Below are positions 46,101 through 57,799 of a stretch of DNA of 64,000 nt, piece after piece (within the stretch, counting starts at the first letter, position 1; every line of letters starts with the position of its first letter). Position numbers and translations under genes: made by a program. The DNA comes from Hemileia vastatrix (lineage: Eukaryota > Basidiomycota > Pucciniomycetes > Pucciniales > Zaghouaniaceae), in contig JASXTE010000002.1 of assembly GCA_030280995.1 (NCBI GenBank), forward strand, positions 34,615,183-34,679,182, in the 5' to 3' direction. The notes under the pieces were generated by a model, which saw only the letters and a program-made list of their open reading frames with translations, searched no databases and was not told the origin of the DNA.

Positions 46101-48215
46101 TTATCTTCATTTCCATAGAGAGAATTGCTCCCATCTGACTGCACCTGACCATAAGTTTCCAGCACAAGTTCGGCCAAACTTGTGCTGGACACTTTTATGA
46201 TGGAGAGTAGCTAGGGTAGAATTTTTCTTCAGTTCATCTAGTATTTCTTACAAACATGTCTACTGGTATTTTATATTTGTTCCTCACTCATTAATATCAT
46301 TTGATTATTTTTTGGTCGCCATTATATTATTAATTTTATAAGTATAGAAAAAACTCATGTGCCAAATGCATACCAGGTGAGTTATGCCATTTATAATATT
46401 ATTAAATAAATGTATAAAAATATGAAAATAGTTTATTTTAAAAATTATTAATTGATATCCAAAAGCAATATTAGGAATAAAAAATTAAGTTAAAGGGATC
46501 AAATATGAAAAAAGAAATCCAAGTAATATTCCTACTATCAAAGGCCAGTAGAGGTGTTGAAGTGAATGAGAGCCATCAGGGATAAATTGTACTAAATTGA
46601 CTTTTTTTCAAAGATAAAAAATTGTGCACCTGTGGTTTGGATGAAATCTAGGTAGAAAATTTGGCTATGTAAAACTACTTCTAGTGAAGTTTTTTATCCA
46701 AAAATTTTTTTTCATTGCCATAGTGAGAATTGATCTCATATGACTGCAACTGACCAAAAAATGTCCAGCACAAGTTTGGCTGAACTTGTGCTGGACACTT
46801 TTTTGATGGTGAGTATCTAGAGTGCAGCTCTTCTTCAGTGCAACTGGTATTTTTTTAAAACATATCCACTGGTATTTGATCTTTCTGTTTTATTAATATT
46901 TTATCATTTGATCAATTTTTTGTTACCAGTATATTATTATTTTTATTACTGTAGCACAAAAACATGTGCCAAATGCTTACAGGGTGATGTTAAACCTTTA
47001 ATAATTTTATTAAATACAGGTAAAAAATTATGAAAATGATTTGTTTTACATAAAATTAATTGATATCTAAAAGAAAAAAAAGGGATAAAAAGAAATAGGT
47101 TGAATAATAGGGATTTTATATGAAATTCAAAATTCAATCTAAATGCCTACTTTCAAGGCTCAGAAGAGGTGTTGGATAAAATGGGCATCATCAGGAATAA
47201 AATTTTACTTAATTTGATTTTTTGAAAAACTAAATGAAGTTTTCAATCAATTTTTTTCCAATATTTAGTTTGACACTTTATCTATATCAAATTACTTCTA
47301 GTACCATGATTGACCAAATTAAATCCTCGTTTCCATATGCAGAATTGATCCCATATGGCTGGACCAGGCCAAAGGTGTCAACCACAAGTTTGAGAAATCT
47401 TCTGGTGGACACTTTTATTATGGACAGTAGTAGGGTGCAAGTCTTCTTTAGTTAATCTAGTATTCTTCATAAACATTTCCAACTTATTTTTGGCCAAAAA
47501 TCAGGTGGAAAATTTTTCCATATAAAATTACTTCTAATGCCATGATTGACTAAAAATTGATTCTCATTGCCATATAGAGAGTTGATCCCATATGACTGGA
47601 TCTGGAAAAAGTGTCACCACAATTTTTGATAAACTTAAGTTTGAAAATATTATGATGGAAAGTAATTGCAAGTCTTCTTCATTTCATCAAGTAATCCTCA
47701 TAAAAATTTCCACCTGTATTTTGGCCAAACTTCAGGTGGACACTTTGGCCATATTAAATTAATTCTAGTTCCATGTTGATAAAAAACTGATACTTATTGC
47801 CATATACAGATATTAAACCCATCAGACTGTGCCTTTCAAAAAGTGTCTACCTGAATTATGGCTAAACCTCAGTTGGAAATTTTATGATGCAGAGTAACTA
47901 GGGCAAAAGTATTCTTCAGTTAATTTGGTATTCATAATAAATTTATCCTCCTGAAGTTTAGCCTAACTTGAGGTGGAAAATTTTGGAAAGCACAAGTTAG
48001 TCACTATCCATCAAAAAAGTGTTCACCAAAATTTTGGCTAAACTTGTGGTGGACCCCTTTGATCAGCCACAGTCACATGAGATCAACTCTTTAAATGGGA
48101 ATGAGGATGATGTTTTGGTCAATCATGGAAATAGAAGTAGTGTGATGTGGCCAAATTACCCCCCTGAAGGTCAGACAAACCTCAGAAGGACACTTTTAAG
48201 CAGGTAGTAACTGAG
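40192..48215. repeat. satellite of about 609-bp units, each with a 42-nt hairpin
   Basis: Twelve tandem units; hairpin starts at about 40,671, 41,281, 41,892, 42,496, 43,106, 43,720, 44,328, 44,937, 45,548, 46,153, 46,760 and (degenerate) 47,372, so spacing is 604-614 bp. The arms are AAGTGTCCAGCACAAGTT and AACTTGTGCTGGACACTT around a YGGCCR core. The arms are the best-conserved part of the unit. Most units also share GATCCCATCTGACTGCA before and ATGATGGAGAGTAGCTAGG after the hairpin, plus TTGTGCCTCACTCATA and GTGTGCCAAATGCATAC blocks. After 47.4 kb the units shrink to about 235 bp (hairpin relics near 47,609, 47,841 and 48,017). The last one is inverted. No coding frame is kept between units. 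Confidence 0.93.
48017..48215. repeat. inverted terminal unit of the satellite
   Basis: Right of the last hairpin relic (48,017-48,060) the sequence is a decayed reverse complement of the unit half that normally lies to the left of a hairpin. It includes CAAAACATCATCCTCATT, GTTGATCTCATGTGACTG and AGTGTCCTTCTGAGG when read on the minus strand. The direction of the array therefore flips at the hairpin. Confidence 0.65.
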
Positions 48216-51000
48216 AAAAATCCATTTATCAGAAGGGAAATCTTTTATTGGATAGATGCCAAGGTTTCATACTTGTGTATTATGGTCAGTATTAATTTTG
48301 AAAGAGTCTGTCCAAGCAATTTCATTGCCCATCATGACTCATTTTGTTTTAAATGTTTCAAACTGCATGATACAGTATTAAGGTGTCACATAGTATAATT
48401 AAGTTCTATTAAGTGCCCTCCTATGATGCCTAAATTTATAATTTAATATCTTACATAATAATTTTTTTATATAAATTCATCAATATTTTATTTTATTATC
48501 AAATTTAATAGAGCAAGTATCCTGAATTATTATATATGCATAAGCTTAGGTTAGATCAATTTGTGCTCAATTTTTGCTCATCAGAGGACCAAAGTCAAGT
48601 TCTGGAGGATCAACTTGTGCATAATTTGGAATCAGTTGATATTCTGTCTATAATCAATCTGAGAATAAATGTAAATCTAACTCTAATTTACTTATGTTTA
48701 TAAAATATTCATAAACCTGGCATATTTAAGGGACACTCTAAATTTCAAGAGAGGGGATTGCTAGCAATTCACCCCTATATTTCCTGTGGTGTATGTTTAT
48801 TAAGAATTTTCATATGATAGAAAACCAATAAAATGGGTAAACTTTTGAAACAAGTTGGAAAAAGTAGAAAAGCCTATATTTAAATTTTGAGCTAATGCAA
48901 TTTTTTTCTTTTATTATATGAATGTATAGCGCTTTTAATTTAGTTCAGAACAATTTTAGTGAGATGTATAATATTTTTAAATTCAAAAATAAAATTTAAA
49001 TAAATATTTAAAATGAAACATATTGATATATATAGTAAACATTTTGCTTTATTTTATGTTCTATGATTACTGTACATGAAAGAATAATTAGTCATTATAA
49101 CCAAAAAGTTAACAAAATGAGAATTTTAGCTTCCTCAATATCTTTTCTATAATCTATTAAATAAAAGAAATAACTTTTTGAGTCCTTTTTTTACAAAAGT
49201 TTTTTCATTTCAATGACTATCTATATTTTCCAAAAATAATATATCTTAATTTTGGTGGAACTTAGACTGAACTCACAATGAGATCCTGTTTCGGACTGTG
49301 GTTCAAGATAAGCAAAACTGTGAGAAAATTTATAATTCTTTAAAATTTTTATCAAATATATTTAAATGTAAACATAAGTATATTCTTATCTCAAAATGAT
49401 TTATATTATATACTTTAAATTTCTGGAAACAAATACAAATGATAAATCTTTTCGGAGAAATTTTTTATTAAAAATATTTGGATGTTGATTTTCTAATATT
49501 ATGAAATTATTCTTTTTTCTTTATTAAAGATTTAGAAGATAACTAAAAATTATTTTAATGCAACTATCACATATAAAAAAAGTATCAGATATTTTTTTAG
49601 ATTCATACTAACTCAAAAAAACAATTTGTTCATTTTAAGTACAAATTATATAGATCCTTCAAAGCCTCACATTTTTTTTCTTGATTTTCATGTGTAAATT
49701 AAAGGGAAAGATCATAGGGTAAAAATGGTATCTTTTTAAAAATTTAAATAAATATATTTCAAATAAAAATATATTTTTGTAAAAACTCAAAGTTTAACCT
49801 TAAGTTTCTGTTTTAAATGTGTACTTATGAGTTGAAATATTATATATCCAAATTCATTTTTTTTAAATATATTCATTCTAGTATTTCTTATTTATAAGGC
49901 AAATTACAAGAAGATTTATAAAATCTCTTGTTTACATATAATTTCAAAGGGATTTTACTTTAAAGAATTGGAAATTTTATAGCAGAATAATATAATTTTT
50001 AGCTATCAGTGTGAATATCATTTTTCTAATAAATGATTGATAAATTATTAAATCATATATTCTATTTAAGAAGTATGTTTAAATTTTCAGTTGTGAATTA
50101 ATCCTGTCAAAAACTTTCTTCCAAAGACTAAAAATAAACCTGAAACTTTTTACTTAATATGTTCATCAACAACATAGAATTGAAATATTCTGTCTATTCA
50201 TTTAAAATATGCATCATTATTTTTTTAATTAAAATATAATCACTTTAAAACTGGCTTTTTTATATGATTATAACTCAAAATACCTATTTTGTCTTCTTTA
50301 CATAATAGTTATAATATTGTAGTTATTCAATGAGAAACTAATATAATGATGAAAAATTATTACTTCTACCTATTAAGTTCAGTTCTTGCACAATAATTTA
50401 CTCTGAAATTTGACCTGAACCACATTTTTTGACATGAGACCACTTTTGAAAATCTATGGCGCTTATTCCTAGGTGGACATAGAAATTATCCCACCATATA
50501 GCATGGAAGCACACTTAAGCATCAATATTAAATTTAAAGAATTTTATGCTTTTTTGTTGTATTTTATCTTTGAAATTTTACTCCTAGTTTTAATTTCAGT
50601 TTTTCATATTGAAAATTCATTGAGTAGTGATTAATTATTTTAACATATGAAATCACTCACCAACTGAAAATATTATCATAGAATTTTAATGAACTAAATC
50701 ATGAAAGGTTCTGGAATCTCATATATTTATTATATTAACTAAATGCTGATTCCAAAACTACTTAGTATTTGAAGAGTAAAGAGAACAAATTAAAGTTCAA
50801 AAATGAATTTCCTTTTGATTTTAATCATTGAATTGCATTTAATATTTCAAAAGCCAGATTAAAATCTACTATTATAAGAGATATACTTTTTTACAGAATT
50901 ATAATCAAATAATTTCTCAAATATTAGTGTTGAGTATAAGGAATTTATTAGAGTACCTCATTTAGTCAGAGATTGAGATACCAAATTGATGATTCTTTTT
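48216..51000. other. AT-rich gene-free sequence with one palindromic element end
   Basis: No open frame worth naming. An element terminus at 48,755-48,791 interrupts it. The stretch from about 48.8 to 51.6 kb may be the body of one long non-coding element, whose right end is at 51,602. Confidence 0.4.
48755..48791. other. palindromic element terminus (CTAG-centred)
   Basis: GGATTGCTAGCAATTC then ACCCCTATATTTCCTGTGGTG. This is the reverse complement of the insertion end at 38,917-38,953. It is followed by TATG, as is the copy at 52,037. Confidence 0.6.
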
Positions 51001-51029
51001 GTATAGTTATATATGGTTTAATGGTATTC

Positions 51030-51602
51030 TAGAAGTGAAAATATAAGAGATTTGATGGTTAAATATTTTTTTGATAACTCAACTGAATTTAAAATAATTA
51101 TATTGAATGAACAAAAAAATTTAAAAATACATGAAATAAAGAATCAGGAAATATGGATTAAAATTAAACACCAAATCTTCAAATTCTGGGTTAAAAAGAG
51201 TTTCCAACAAAAAGAGCCACATATATAATTTTTTATTTTTTCTCAAAAAGTTAGTTAACTCATTAGAAACTTAGAAGTAATAACTTTTTAATAAGTACTA
51301 TGATTCTCAGTCTTTTTACTGATACAGTGAGGCTCAAAATTAGAATTAAATTGTGTTTTATTAAAAAATACTGTGGATTTATCAGATTCTTAAGCTCCCC
51401 AACTTTCTATTTCTATTAATTTTTCATTAAAATTTCAATATTATTTCAGCACAGTATCATTCATCCTTGGGTAAGAGCTCAATATGAGTTCAAAGTAAAG
51501 TTTAGTATCAGTTCATTATAGGTTCAGTCTGAGTTTCATCTGTGTTCAATCTATATTCAAGTTGAGGACTTTCTAGCAAGTCCTTCCCAAATATTGTGTG
51601 GT
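51030..51602. repeat. direct repeat copy i, ending in a palindromic terminus
   Basis: Aligns with 52,062-52,635 over its length (shared CTCTGGGTTAAAA-type, TTTCAGCACAG and AAGAGCTCAA blocks). It ends with GGACTTTCTAGCAAGTCC, a short C-run and AATATTGTGTGGT at 51,566-51,602. The subterminal stretch has GAGTTCA-type short repeats like the MITE at 202-472. Confidence 0.65.
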
Positions 51603-52001
51603 TATATATCTCATGAGCTCTTAATATTCAACTTATCACTGAATTAAAGTCATCCTTTCATTGGGGGCCCCTAAATATGACATGATGTTTCATCATTGAA
51701 TGTTTTTGTTTATAATGAAGGAATTTCTATAATGAATACTACACCCAATTTAAATATATATGTAATTTAGCAGCTTGGATAATATGGAGCATTAAACTCA
51801 GAGCTTAACCTTTGATCAACCTGGTTTAAAATTATTTTCAATGTAACCTCATCGCTCTTATCAAGATGACTTCAAGTAAGGGTAAATCTGGTTTCAATAA
51901 TTGACCAATTTTTTTCCAATTTTTTTAATCAGATTTTCAAAAAGTTTACCAACCTACTTCCCACAATTTCCCGACCATTTACTAACTATTTCAAAGGGTG
52001 A
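51603..52001. other. unassigned spacer between two element ends
   Basis: No coding. The last about 130 bases are the reverse-complement relative of the sequence just inside the 38,917 insertion end. Confidence 0.4.
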
Positions 52002-52037
52002 GAACAGCTAGCAGTTCACCCCCAAATTTCCGTGGTG
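52002..52037. other. palindromic element terminus
   Basis: GAACAGCTAGCAGTTC, one mismatch from a perfect palindrome, then ACCCCCAAATTTCCGTGGTG and TATG. The right flank is part of direct repeat copy ii, so this end marks an insertion into that repeat. Confidence 0.6.
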
Positions 52038-52061
52038 TATGAGTCTTTTCAAAGTATTCTA

Positions 52062-52635
52062 GAATAAAATACTTGAGAATTCTGATGGTTAAATATGTTG
52101 CTTAAATAAATCCATTAAATTGAAAATAATTCTATTGCATAATCAGAAATAACAAAAATACGGAGAAAAAATCAGTTAATATGGTTTAAATTTAATAATG
52201 AAAGCTTCAAACTCTGGGTTAAAAGGAGTTATCTATAAAAAGAACCACTGATCTTATTTTTTATTTTTTCAAAAAAAACTAATGAAATCATTAGGGAGGT
52301 TAAAAGTGATGCTTGTGAAATAAATAGAATAATTTTCAGTCTTTTTAATGATCAAGTGAAATTCAAAATGGGCATTAAATTGTGTTTTTTGAAAAAAATT
52401 CTGTGAATGGATCAGATCCTTAAGCTTCCCCTGTTATTATTTCTATAAATAATTCTTTAAACCTTCACTATTATTTCAGCACAGACTCATAAATTGTTGG
52501 TTAAGAGCTCAAGATAAGTTCAAAGTAAATTTCAGTATCAGTTCATTAAAAGTTCAGTCCAAATTCCATATGAGTTCTATCTAAGCTTAAATTGAGGACT
52601 TTCTAGAAAGTCCCCCCCTCAAATATTGCATGGTG
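52062..52635. repeat. direct repeat copy ii, ending in a palindromic terminus
   Basis: Second copy of the 51,030-51,602 block, about 1.03 kb downstream. It ends with the perfect 18-bp palindrome GGACTTTCTAGAAAGTCC (52,596-52,613), a C-run and AATATTGCATGGTG. LTR sequence of Gypsy-3 follows directly. Confidence 0.65.
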
Positions 52636-53295
52636 ACTTAATCTGATTTTTTTAAAAAACAATAATGTAACCAGTTTTAAAATTGCTATAGTTACATTCT
52701 TGTCTTTTATACCAAAATTGGTATCCCACTTAATATATTACATTGTTTGAGAGCTTAAAGGGTGGATAAAATTGGTTTTTATTTCTGTTTTGGTAATTTG
52801 CCTCATAGTAACTTTATACTCTTTGCTACACTTAATTTTCATTTGTTTTATATGTTTTTTACACTGTATCTACAACTATTAATGTCTCAGAGGGCCTCTC
52901 TTGCCTAAATAATAGCTTTGGTTTCTCCCTTGTAGCCAAAATTACTTACTTTACTTTACATTCTATAAATAACAATTCTTGTCACAATTATAGATATTTT
53001 TTCTATCAATTTTATTATAGTGTTTAACTACCATTAAAGTTGAGAAATTTATATACAAAGATTGATTTAAAAAGTGGTTCAATTATTTAAAATTGTCTTG
53101 TAAATAGAAGAGAGAAATTACTACTTACTCATTATCTTCTTTTATAAATCCCCTATATGTTGTTTGTCATTATACTCTTTATTTTTTTTACTTATCATTT
53201 CTTCCTCTCCTTTTTAGTTCCATCTTCTTACATTCTTCTTCTTCCTTTTCTTCTTTGCCCCTTTTTTTCTTCATCTTCTAGATAACTTGCTGACA
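52636..53295 (+). repeat. Gypsy-3 5' LTR, left part missing
   Basis: The right half of an LTR like that of Gypsy-2: TCAGAGGGCCTCTCTTGCC near 52,887 stands where Gypsy-2 has its TATA region (here TAAATAAT, degenerate). It ends CTTCTAGATAACTTGCTGACA, which gives the cleanest LTR end of this family. The 5' part is displaced or lost at the palindromic terminus. Confidence 0.65.
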
Positions 53296-54011
53296 AGTGG
53301 GGACCTTTTCTAACAATGTATTGACTTTTTTGGACAAATCACTTGATGCATGGACCACCCTTGCGCAAAAATTTGAACTTTTTCCACAACCATGAATCAA
53401 ACTGGGGATTTATATCAATGCTTTATATATACTTAAATAACTATATATTTCAGTGTGATTTTTTGATCATTATAGTAAGTTAGCCTTTGCACATGACAAT
53501 TTTAATATTGAGCTTTTATTGCAATAACAGTTTCATTGGCTATTTTTTCTGAGTCACTGTATGTAAGTAATCAAAAATTTTAAGATTTTTTTTCTAATTA
53601 AAAATAATAGAGTAACCCTATTAGTCCTAGAAGATCATTATTTTTGATTAAATAATTAATTTAATTGTCATTAATAATTGAAAATATTGGTTGAAAATAA
53701 TAACACCTAGTGTTTAGTCCCAATTATTTCCAATATTTTGGTATTATTATTATTCTGGTTGAAATTAATAATTTGTATTCTGTCCAAATTTAAATTTTGT
53801 GGTTATTATTTTATTAATAAATTCACATAAAAAAATTAAAGTATACTTTTTGTTTTGATTATTTTTATATAATATAAATAATATTCAATATAAATATAAT
53901 TATTTTTTACCCATTGTTTTGATTTAAAATATGAATTAAGAACTTTTATTTTATTTCACAATTTTAAGAAAAAATTTTGATTTTTGAACTTGATTTTTTT
54001 TCACAGATATT
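53296..54011 (+). other. Gypsy-3 leader
   Basis: Matches the Gypsy-2 leader: GCATGGACCACCCTTGCGCA, ACCATGAATCAAACTGGGG, then TTAGTCC-type repeats and TTTTTTTTCACAG just before the gag ATG. Confidence 0.6.
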
Positions 54012-54197
54012 ATGTCTAACAATTTGAGTGACAGCATGGATAATCTTCATGTATATGAAATTAAGGTAGATGTTGAGGTTGAATCTGTAGGTTCTTCAAA
54101 ATCAACTGAAAAAAATTCATCAGCTGACAAGAAACCATCACCAGGTCAAAAGTTAGACAACTTGCAGTCAAGTGGTTGTTTAGTACCTGTGGTCTAA
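54012..54197 (+). pseudogene. Gypsy-3 gag N-terminus, truncated
   Basis: 61 codons from an ATG placed 6 nt after a TTTCACAG splice-acceptor-like run. The start (MSNNLSDSMDNLHVYEIKVD) matches Gypsy-2 (MSSKLSETMENLNVDDIEID). The frame then leaves homology and ends. The rest of the element is missing. Confidence 0.6.
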
Positions 54198-54199
54198 CC

Positions 54200-55216
54200 T
54201 GAGTCAAACCTGTGTTGGAACTTTGGTGGGACAATTTTTCATCATGACACATAGCTCATAGCTGAATCACTAGGACCAAATTGAATTCTTCATATAGTGC
54301 TGCTTGCATAATTTCCAACAGGCAATAGATCATACTTTGATGTCTAAAATACATATATTGAATTCATAATGGATATTACAAAGGTGACTAATATGCACCA
54401 GCTATATTACTTAATGACATTATACAGACAGTATCTGATAAAACACCACCAAAGCCACTTGGATTGAGAGTTCTTGAATCATGTCCAATAATATCTTTAT
54501 GAGTAATAATAACATTTTTAGACCATCAATTGTAGCACAAAAATGTTTTGAATCCTGCTTTTGAGAAAAGATTTTCTATTTTTTTTTCAACAGCATCATA
54601 CAATTCAACTAGAATAAAGAATTGATCTGGTAAAATTCAGTGAATTCCACATTCTCAAAAAAAAAACTGCAATCTTTTTGCCTCTTGATACTCCCATAAC
54701 CTTGTTGTTTTGAGTATAATGAGAAGTATTTACCACCAATGTTTTAGTATTGGATATCAGTAAGTTTCGATTGTAGAAATTTTAAAGCACCAATGAATTT
54801 ATCTTTTTAAAAAATTTTTAAAAAAGACATTTTTCTATAAATCTTGTTTAAATATTCCGGCCATAAATCATATTCTTCACAGAGCAATATAACAGTTTAT
54901 TTTGAAGTCTTTCCTTTTTCTATATTGAAAAAATCTTTGATTTGTATTTTAAATCAATTGTCATTCATCTCAAGAAGATATTGAAGATTTACTATCATGA
55001 TGAACATTTCAATTAACATTTTGTCCATTTCAAATAAAAACAAAAAAATAATGTAAAAAATTATGGGTAATAAAAAGAATTATGAAAAAATGAGTTTATT
55101 AATATTGTGTGGGATAGATCTTAAAATTTGATTCATACTCTCATGACCCCAAGCTTCCTCTGATGATGATGGGCCAAATATTTGCAGAACTTCAGGAAAA
55201 TTTTGGGCTAAGTGGA
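54200..55216 (-). pseudogene. unrecognised minus-strand coding relic, left part
   Basis: Read on the minus strand in shifting frames, this block gives protein-like stretches, not noise: LAQNFPEVLQIFGPSSSEE at its 5' side, CEEYDLWPEYLNKIYRKM, FIGALKFLQSKLTDIQY, DQFFILVELYDAVEKKIENL and HKDIIGHDSRTLNPSGFGG. Stops and one-base shifts separate them. I recognise no family. The block abuts the Gypsy-3 gag fragment on the left and a solo LTR on the right, and continues beyond that LTR. Confidence 0.45.
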
Positions 55217-56409
55217 TATCAGCCGGGAAGTCTAGAAGATTGAAGATACAAATAGGAATAATAGAGGATAGAAATGGAAGTAATAAGGTAGTAATATGAA
55301 ATGAAATAAAATAGATATAATTTAAGAGAATAAGACAACAAGACAATATAGTTGAGATGTGACAAAAGTTTTTAGTATTAAATTAAATTGCAAATATTAT
55401 AAATGATAATAAATGTTCAAAAGCGCGTCAGTTTAATAATAGTATTATAAATCTTAAGGCAACCTATAATAATTTATATAGTATTTAAATTAGATGTAAT
55501 GAACTAATAAAAATAGTAAATAAAGAAATATATTTAAAATATGTTGAGTGAGTGTATATTAAGTAAGTGATGAGCTACCAGATGGACTTCTAAAGCCCTT
55601 TTATAGGCAAGAGGACATTCTGGAGCATTCCAATAGTATATACAAAAAGGTAAAATAATGTGAAATAATTAATTTAAAAGAAACTAATTAAAAAAAAAAA
55701 AATAAACATAAAAAATAAATCCGTGAATAAAAAAGTATTTTTCCCATTAGTAATCTCTAAAAAAGAATAGAATTAATATAACAATTGACTACGTGAGTAC
55801 AAAAGATATGAGAACTATGAGAAATAAATCTAAAGAAGGAATACCAATAGCTAAAAAAGTATAATTAAAATAAAAGGAACTATTTTTACGCTTTTAAATA
55901 ATCTTAACTAAGTATAAGCAATATTAATTTAACTATTTCAAGTAAATTAACTATTAAATTAATTGAACAACTAATTAAGTTAATACAGGAACTTTTTAAC
56001 ATGAGAATTTGAATTTAATCATATTAAATTAATGTAGTAATATTGGTAACAAAATTAAGGGTCACAGAAGCGCCAAATATTGATGGATATTATTATATGA
56101 TAGGTTGTATTTAGTTTTATATAAATGTTATTATTAAAATTGTAATTACTGTGTAAGTTAAATTTACACTTATAATATAATTTTAAATAATTTATTTATA
56201 CATATAAATCACACCATGATATTATAGAATATTATATTTGTTTATGTAATACAATTTATTTAATAATAAAATTAAGTATGATATTTTATTTCATTCACAA
56301 AACATTTATAATTTTTTATTTTAAATAATTTTTTGTATTTACATAAAGTTATTCCTTTACAGTAATTTATTATATAAATTACTGGACTCCTGAGATAGCC
56401 TGGCTGAAA
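55217..56409 (-). repeat. solo Gypsy LTR with TSD GTGGA
   Basis: 1193-bp LTR on the minus strand, with inverted ends TATCAG and CTGAAA (degenerate TG...CA). It is flanked by the exact 5-bp direct repeat GTGGA at 55,212-55,216 and 56,410-56,414. It has the same TATA box (55,598-55,605, minus strand) and TCACTTACTTAA-type start region as the other LTRs. No internal sequence is attached, so it arose by LTR-LTR recombination. Confidence 0.9.
55598..55605 (-). promoter_or_regulatory. TATA box of the solo LTR
   Basis: TATAAAAG on the minus strand in the position shared by all LTR copies of this family. If still active it would drive transcription leftward into the unrecognised relic at 54.2-55.2 kb. 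Confidence 0.5.
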
Positions 56410-57258
56410 GTGGAAATTAGGCTTGATGTGAATTTGTGGCCAAAATTTTCCATGGAATTTTTATACTCCTTCAGCTAATCATGAAGAGATATAATTTCAT
56501 CTTCATTGATTTAAAAGTAAGTTAAAAGGTTTTTTATTGATACAAAAATGGAAATACACTTAATTAAATTCTTCTCTTTACTTTCAGAATTTTTTATATT
56601 CACAACTAGAAACAAAGAAACCACATCATAATTTTTTTTTAGCAAAATTCATTCTTCTGCCTTGAGATTTGTTCCAGTCTTCACTAAATGGTGTGGAACA
56701 CAGTTGAACCATGAGGTAATGAGTGTATGAAAAATAAAATTTTGAACCATCATTAAATCCTTAGTACTAAGATCCAAATAAGAAGTTAAATTATTTGGGG
56801 TTGCAACTGATCCCCATTTGATTTAAGGTCTAAAACAGGCAGAAAATTCCTGAAATGTGGACTCTATGGAAGATATTTATTAGGGAAAATTTTATCTAAT
56901 GATGATTCAGATATAATTACTTGAACTATCTACATCAGAACTATATTTTTCATTATATGAGCTGGGTCCAACACCTAGTGGATTAGAACTTCCTGATGGC
57001 CCAACAATTTTTAGAGCTTCTTTTGCCTTCTCTCAACAAATTTCATCATAAGATAATTTTTGCTTGAGGTCTGTTCTCAGTGGTGGTATCACTATGCAAA
57101 CTGTACTCTCTTTTTTCTTCTTTTACTTTAGTCATGAGAGGAGTAATTTGAGGGGAAAGATGGTATTTTTGAAAAAAAAATCCTTTTGTGTGAATTCTGT
57201 CTTTGAGTGTGAACCTTTCTCTTTCTCTGTATTGTAGTTTAGTAGTCTTAGTCAACAT
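56410..57258 (-). pseudogene. unrecognised minus-strand coding relic, right part
   Basis: Continuation of the relic left of the solo LTR; removing the LTR brings the two parts together in register with one GTGGA copy. Protein-like stretches on the minus strand include TKVKEEKREYSLHSDTTTEN (57,258-57,046), EALKIVGPSGSSNPLGVGPS, DLSTKDLMMVQNFIFHTL and LKEYKNSMENFGHKF. Frames change between them. No domain recognised. The acidic, Ser-rich start and repeated GPS(G/S)S motif resemble a low-complexity structural or retroelement protein. Confidence 0.4.
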
Positions 57259-57360
57259 TGTGTTGTTTTCTATTGTTTTATATGGTGCAATTTGTCATAT
57301 AATCAAGCCTCTTCTTGCTGTTTCCATTTTCCCCATCAAAATTTTTTTCTCTCTATTCTC

Positions 57361-57790
57361 TTTATCACTTCCATTTCTCCCTCCTGTACACTGCTTCCCC
57401 CTTGGCTGAAACTTACATTCCTTGAATTTTTTGGGGATAATAGAGTCCTTTTTCCAGGTTCTTTCCTTTTACTTTCTGCTTATTCTTTTAATCCTAACCA
57501 CAGAAACTCATCTTTTTGTACCTTCTTATTTCATCACATGCTTTTTTGTAGTTGTTGTAAGGTGCACAGTTGCTGATTGACCTATTTTTAGGTATGTTTG
57601 TTTTTGAAATGATATACAAGTATTTTTACCTCTATTATATTTATCCCCTGCATTGATCCCTCCTGTTAACTTCTTCCCCCTTGGCTGCCTCTGAAAGTAC
57701 TTGCTCCATGTGGGGAGAATAGAGTATTCTTTCCATTCTTATCACATGCTTTGTTGTAGTTTCTTTTTGAAAGGTTAAAATTTTCTCATT
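57361..57790. repeat. imperfect direct repeat with CCCCCTTGGCTG core
   Basis: TCCCTCCTGTACACTGCTTCCCCCTTGGCTG at 57.38 kb recurs as TCCCTCCTGTTAACTTCTTCCCCCTTGGCTG at about 57.66 kb (cores CTTCCCCCTTGGCTG). Both are followed by a GGGGATAATAGAGT-like and TCACATGCTTT(T)TTGTAG-like block. The period is about 280 bp. Origin unknown. Confidence 0.55.
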
Positions 57791-57799
57791 GACATGTTT

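Noticed and set aside
42069..47137. small open frames within the 609-bp satellite
   Set aside because: They differ from unit to unit and are rich in Phe/Ile/Asn from AT-rich sequence.
40192..48215. CRISPR-like array
   Set aside because: The repeats are long (about 609 bp), the conserved part is a hairpin, the spacers are homologous to each other, and the context is eukaryotic transposons without cas genes.
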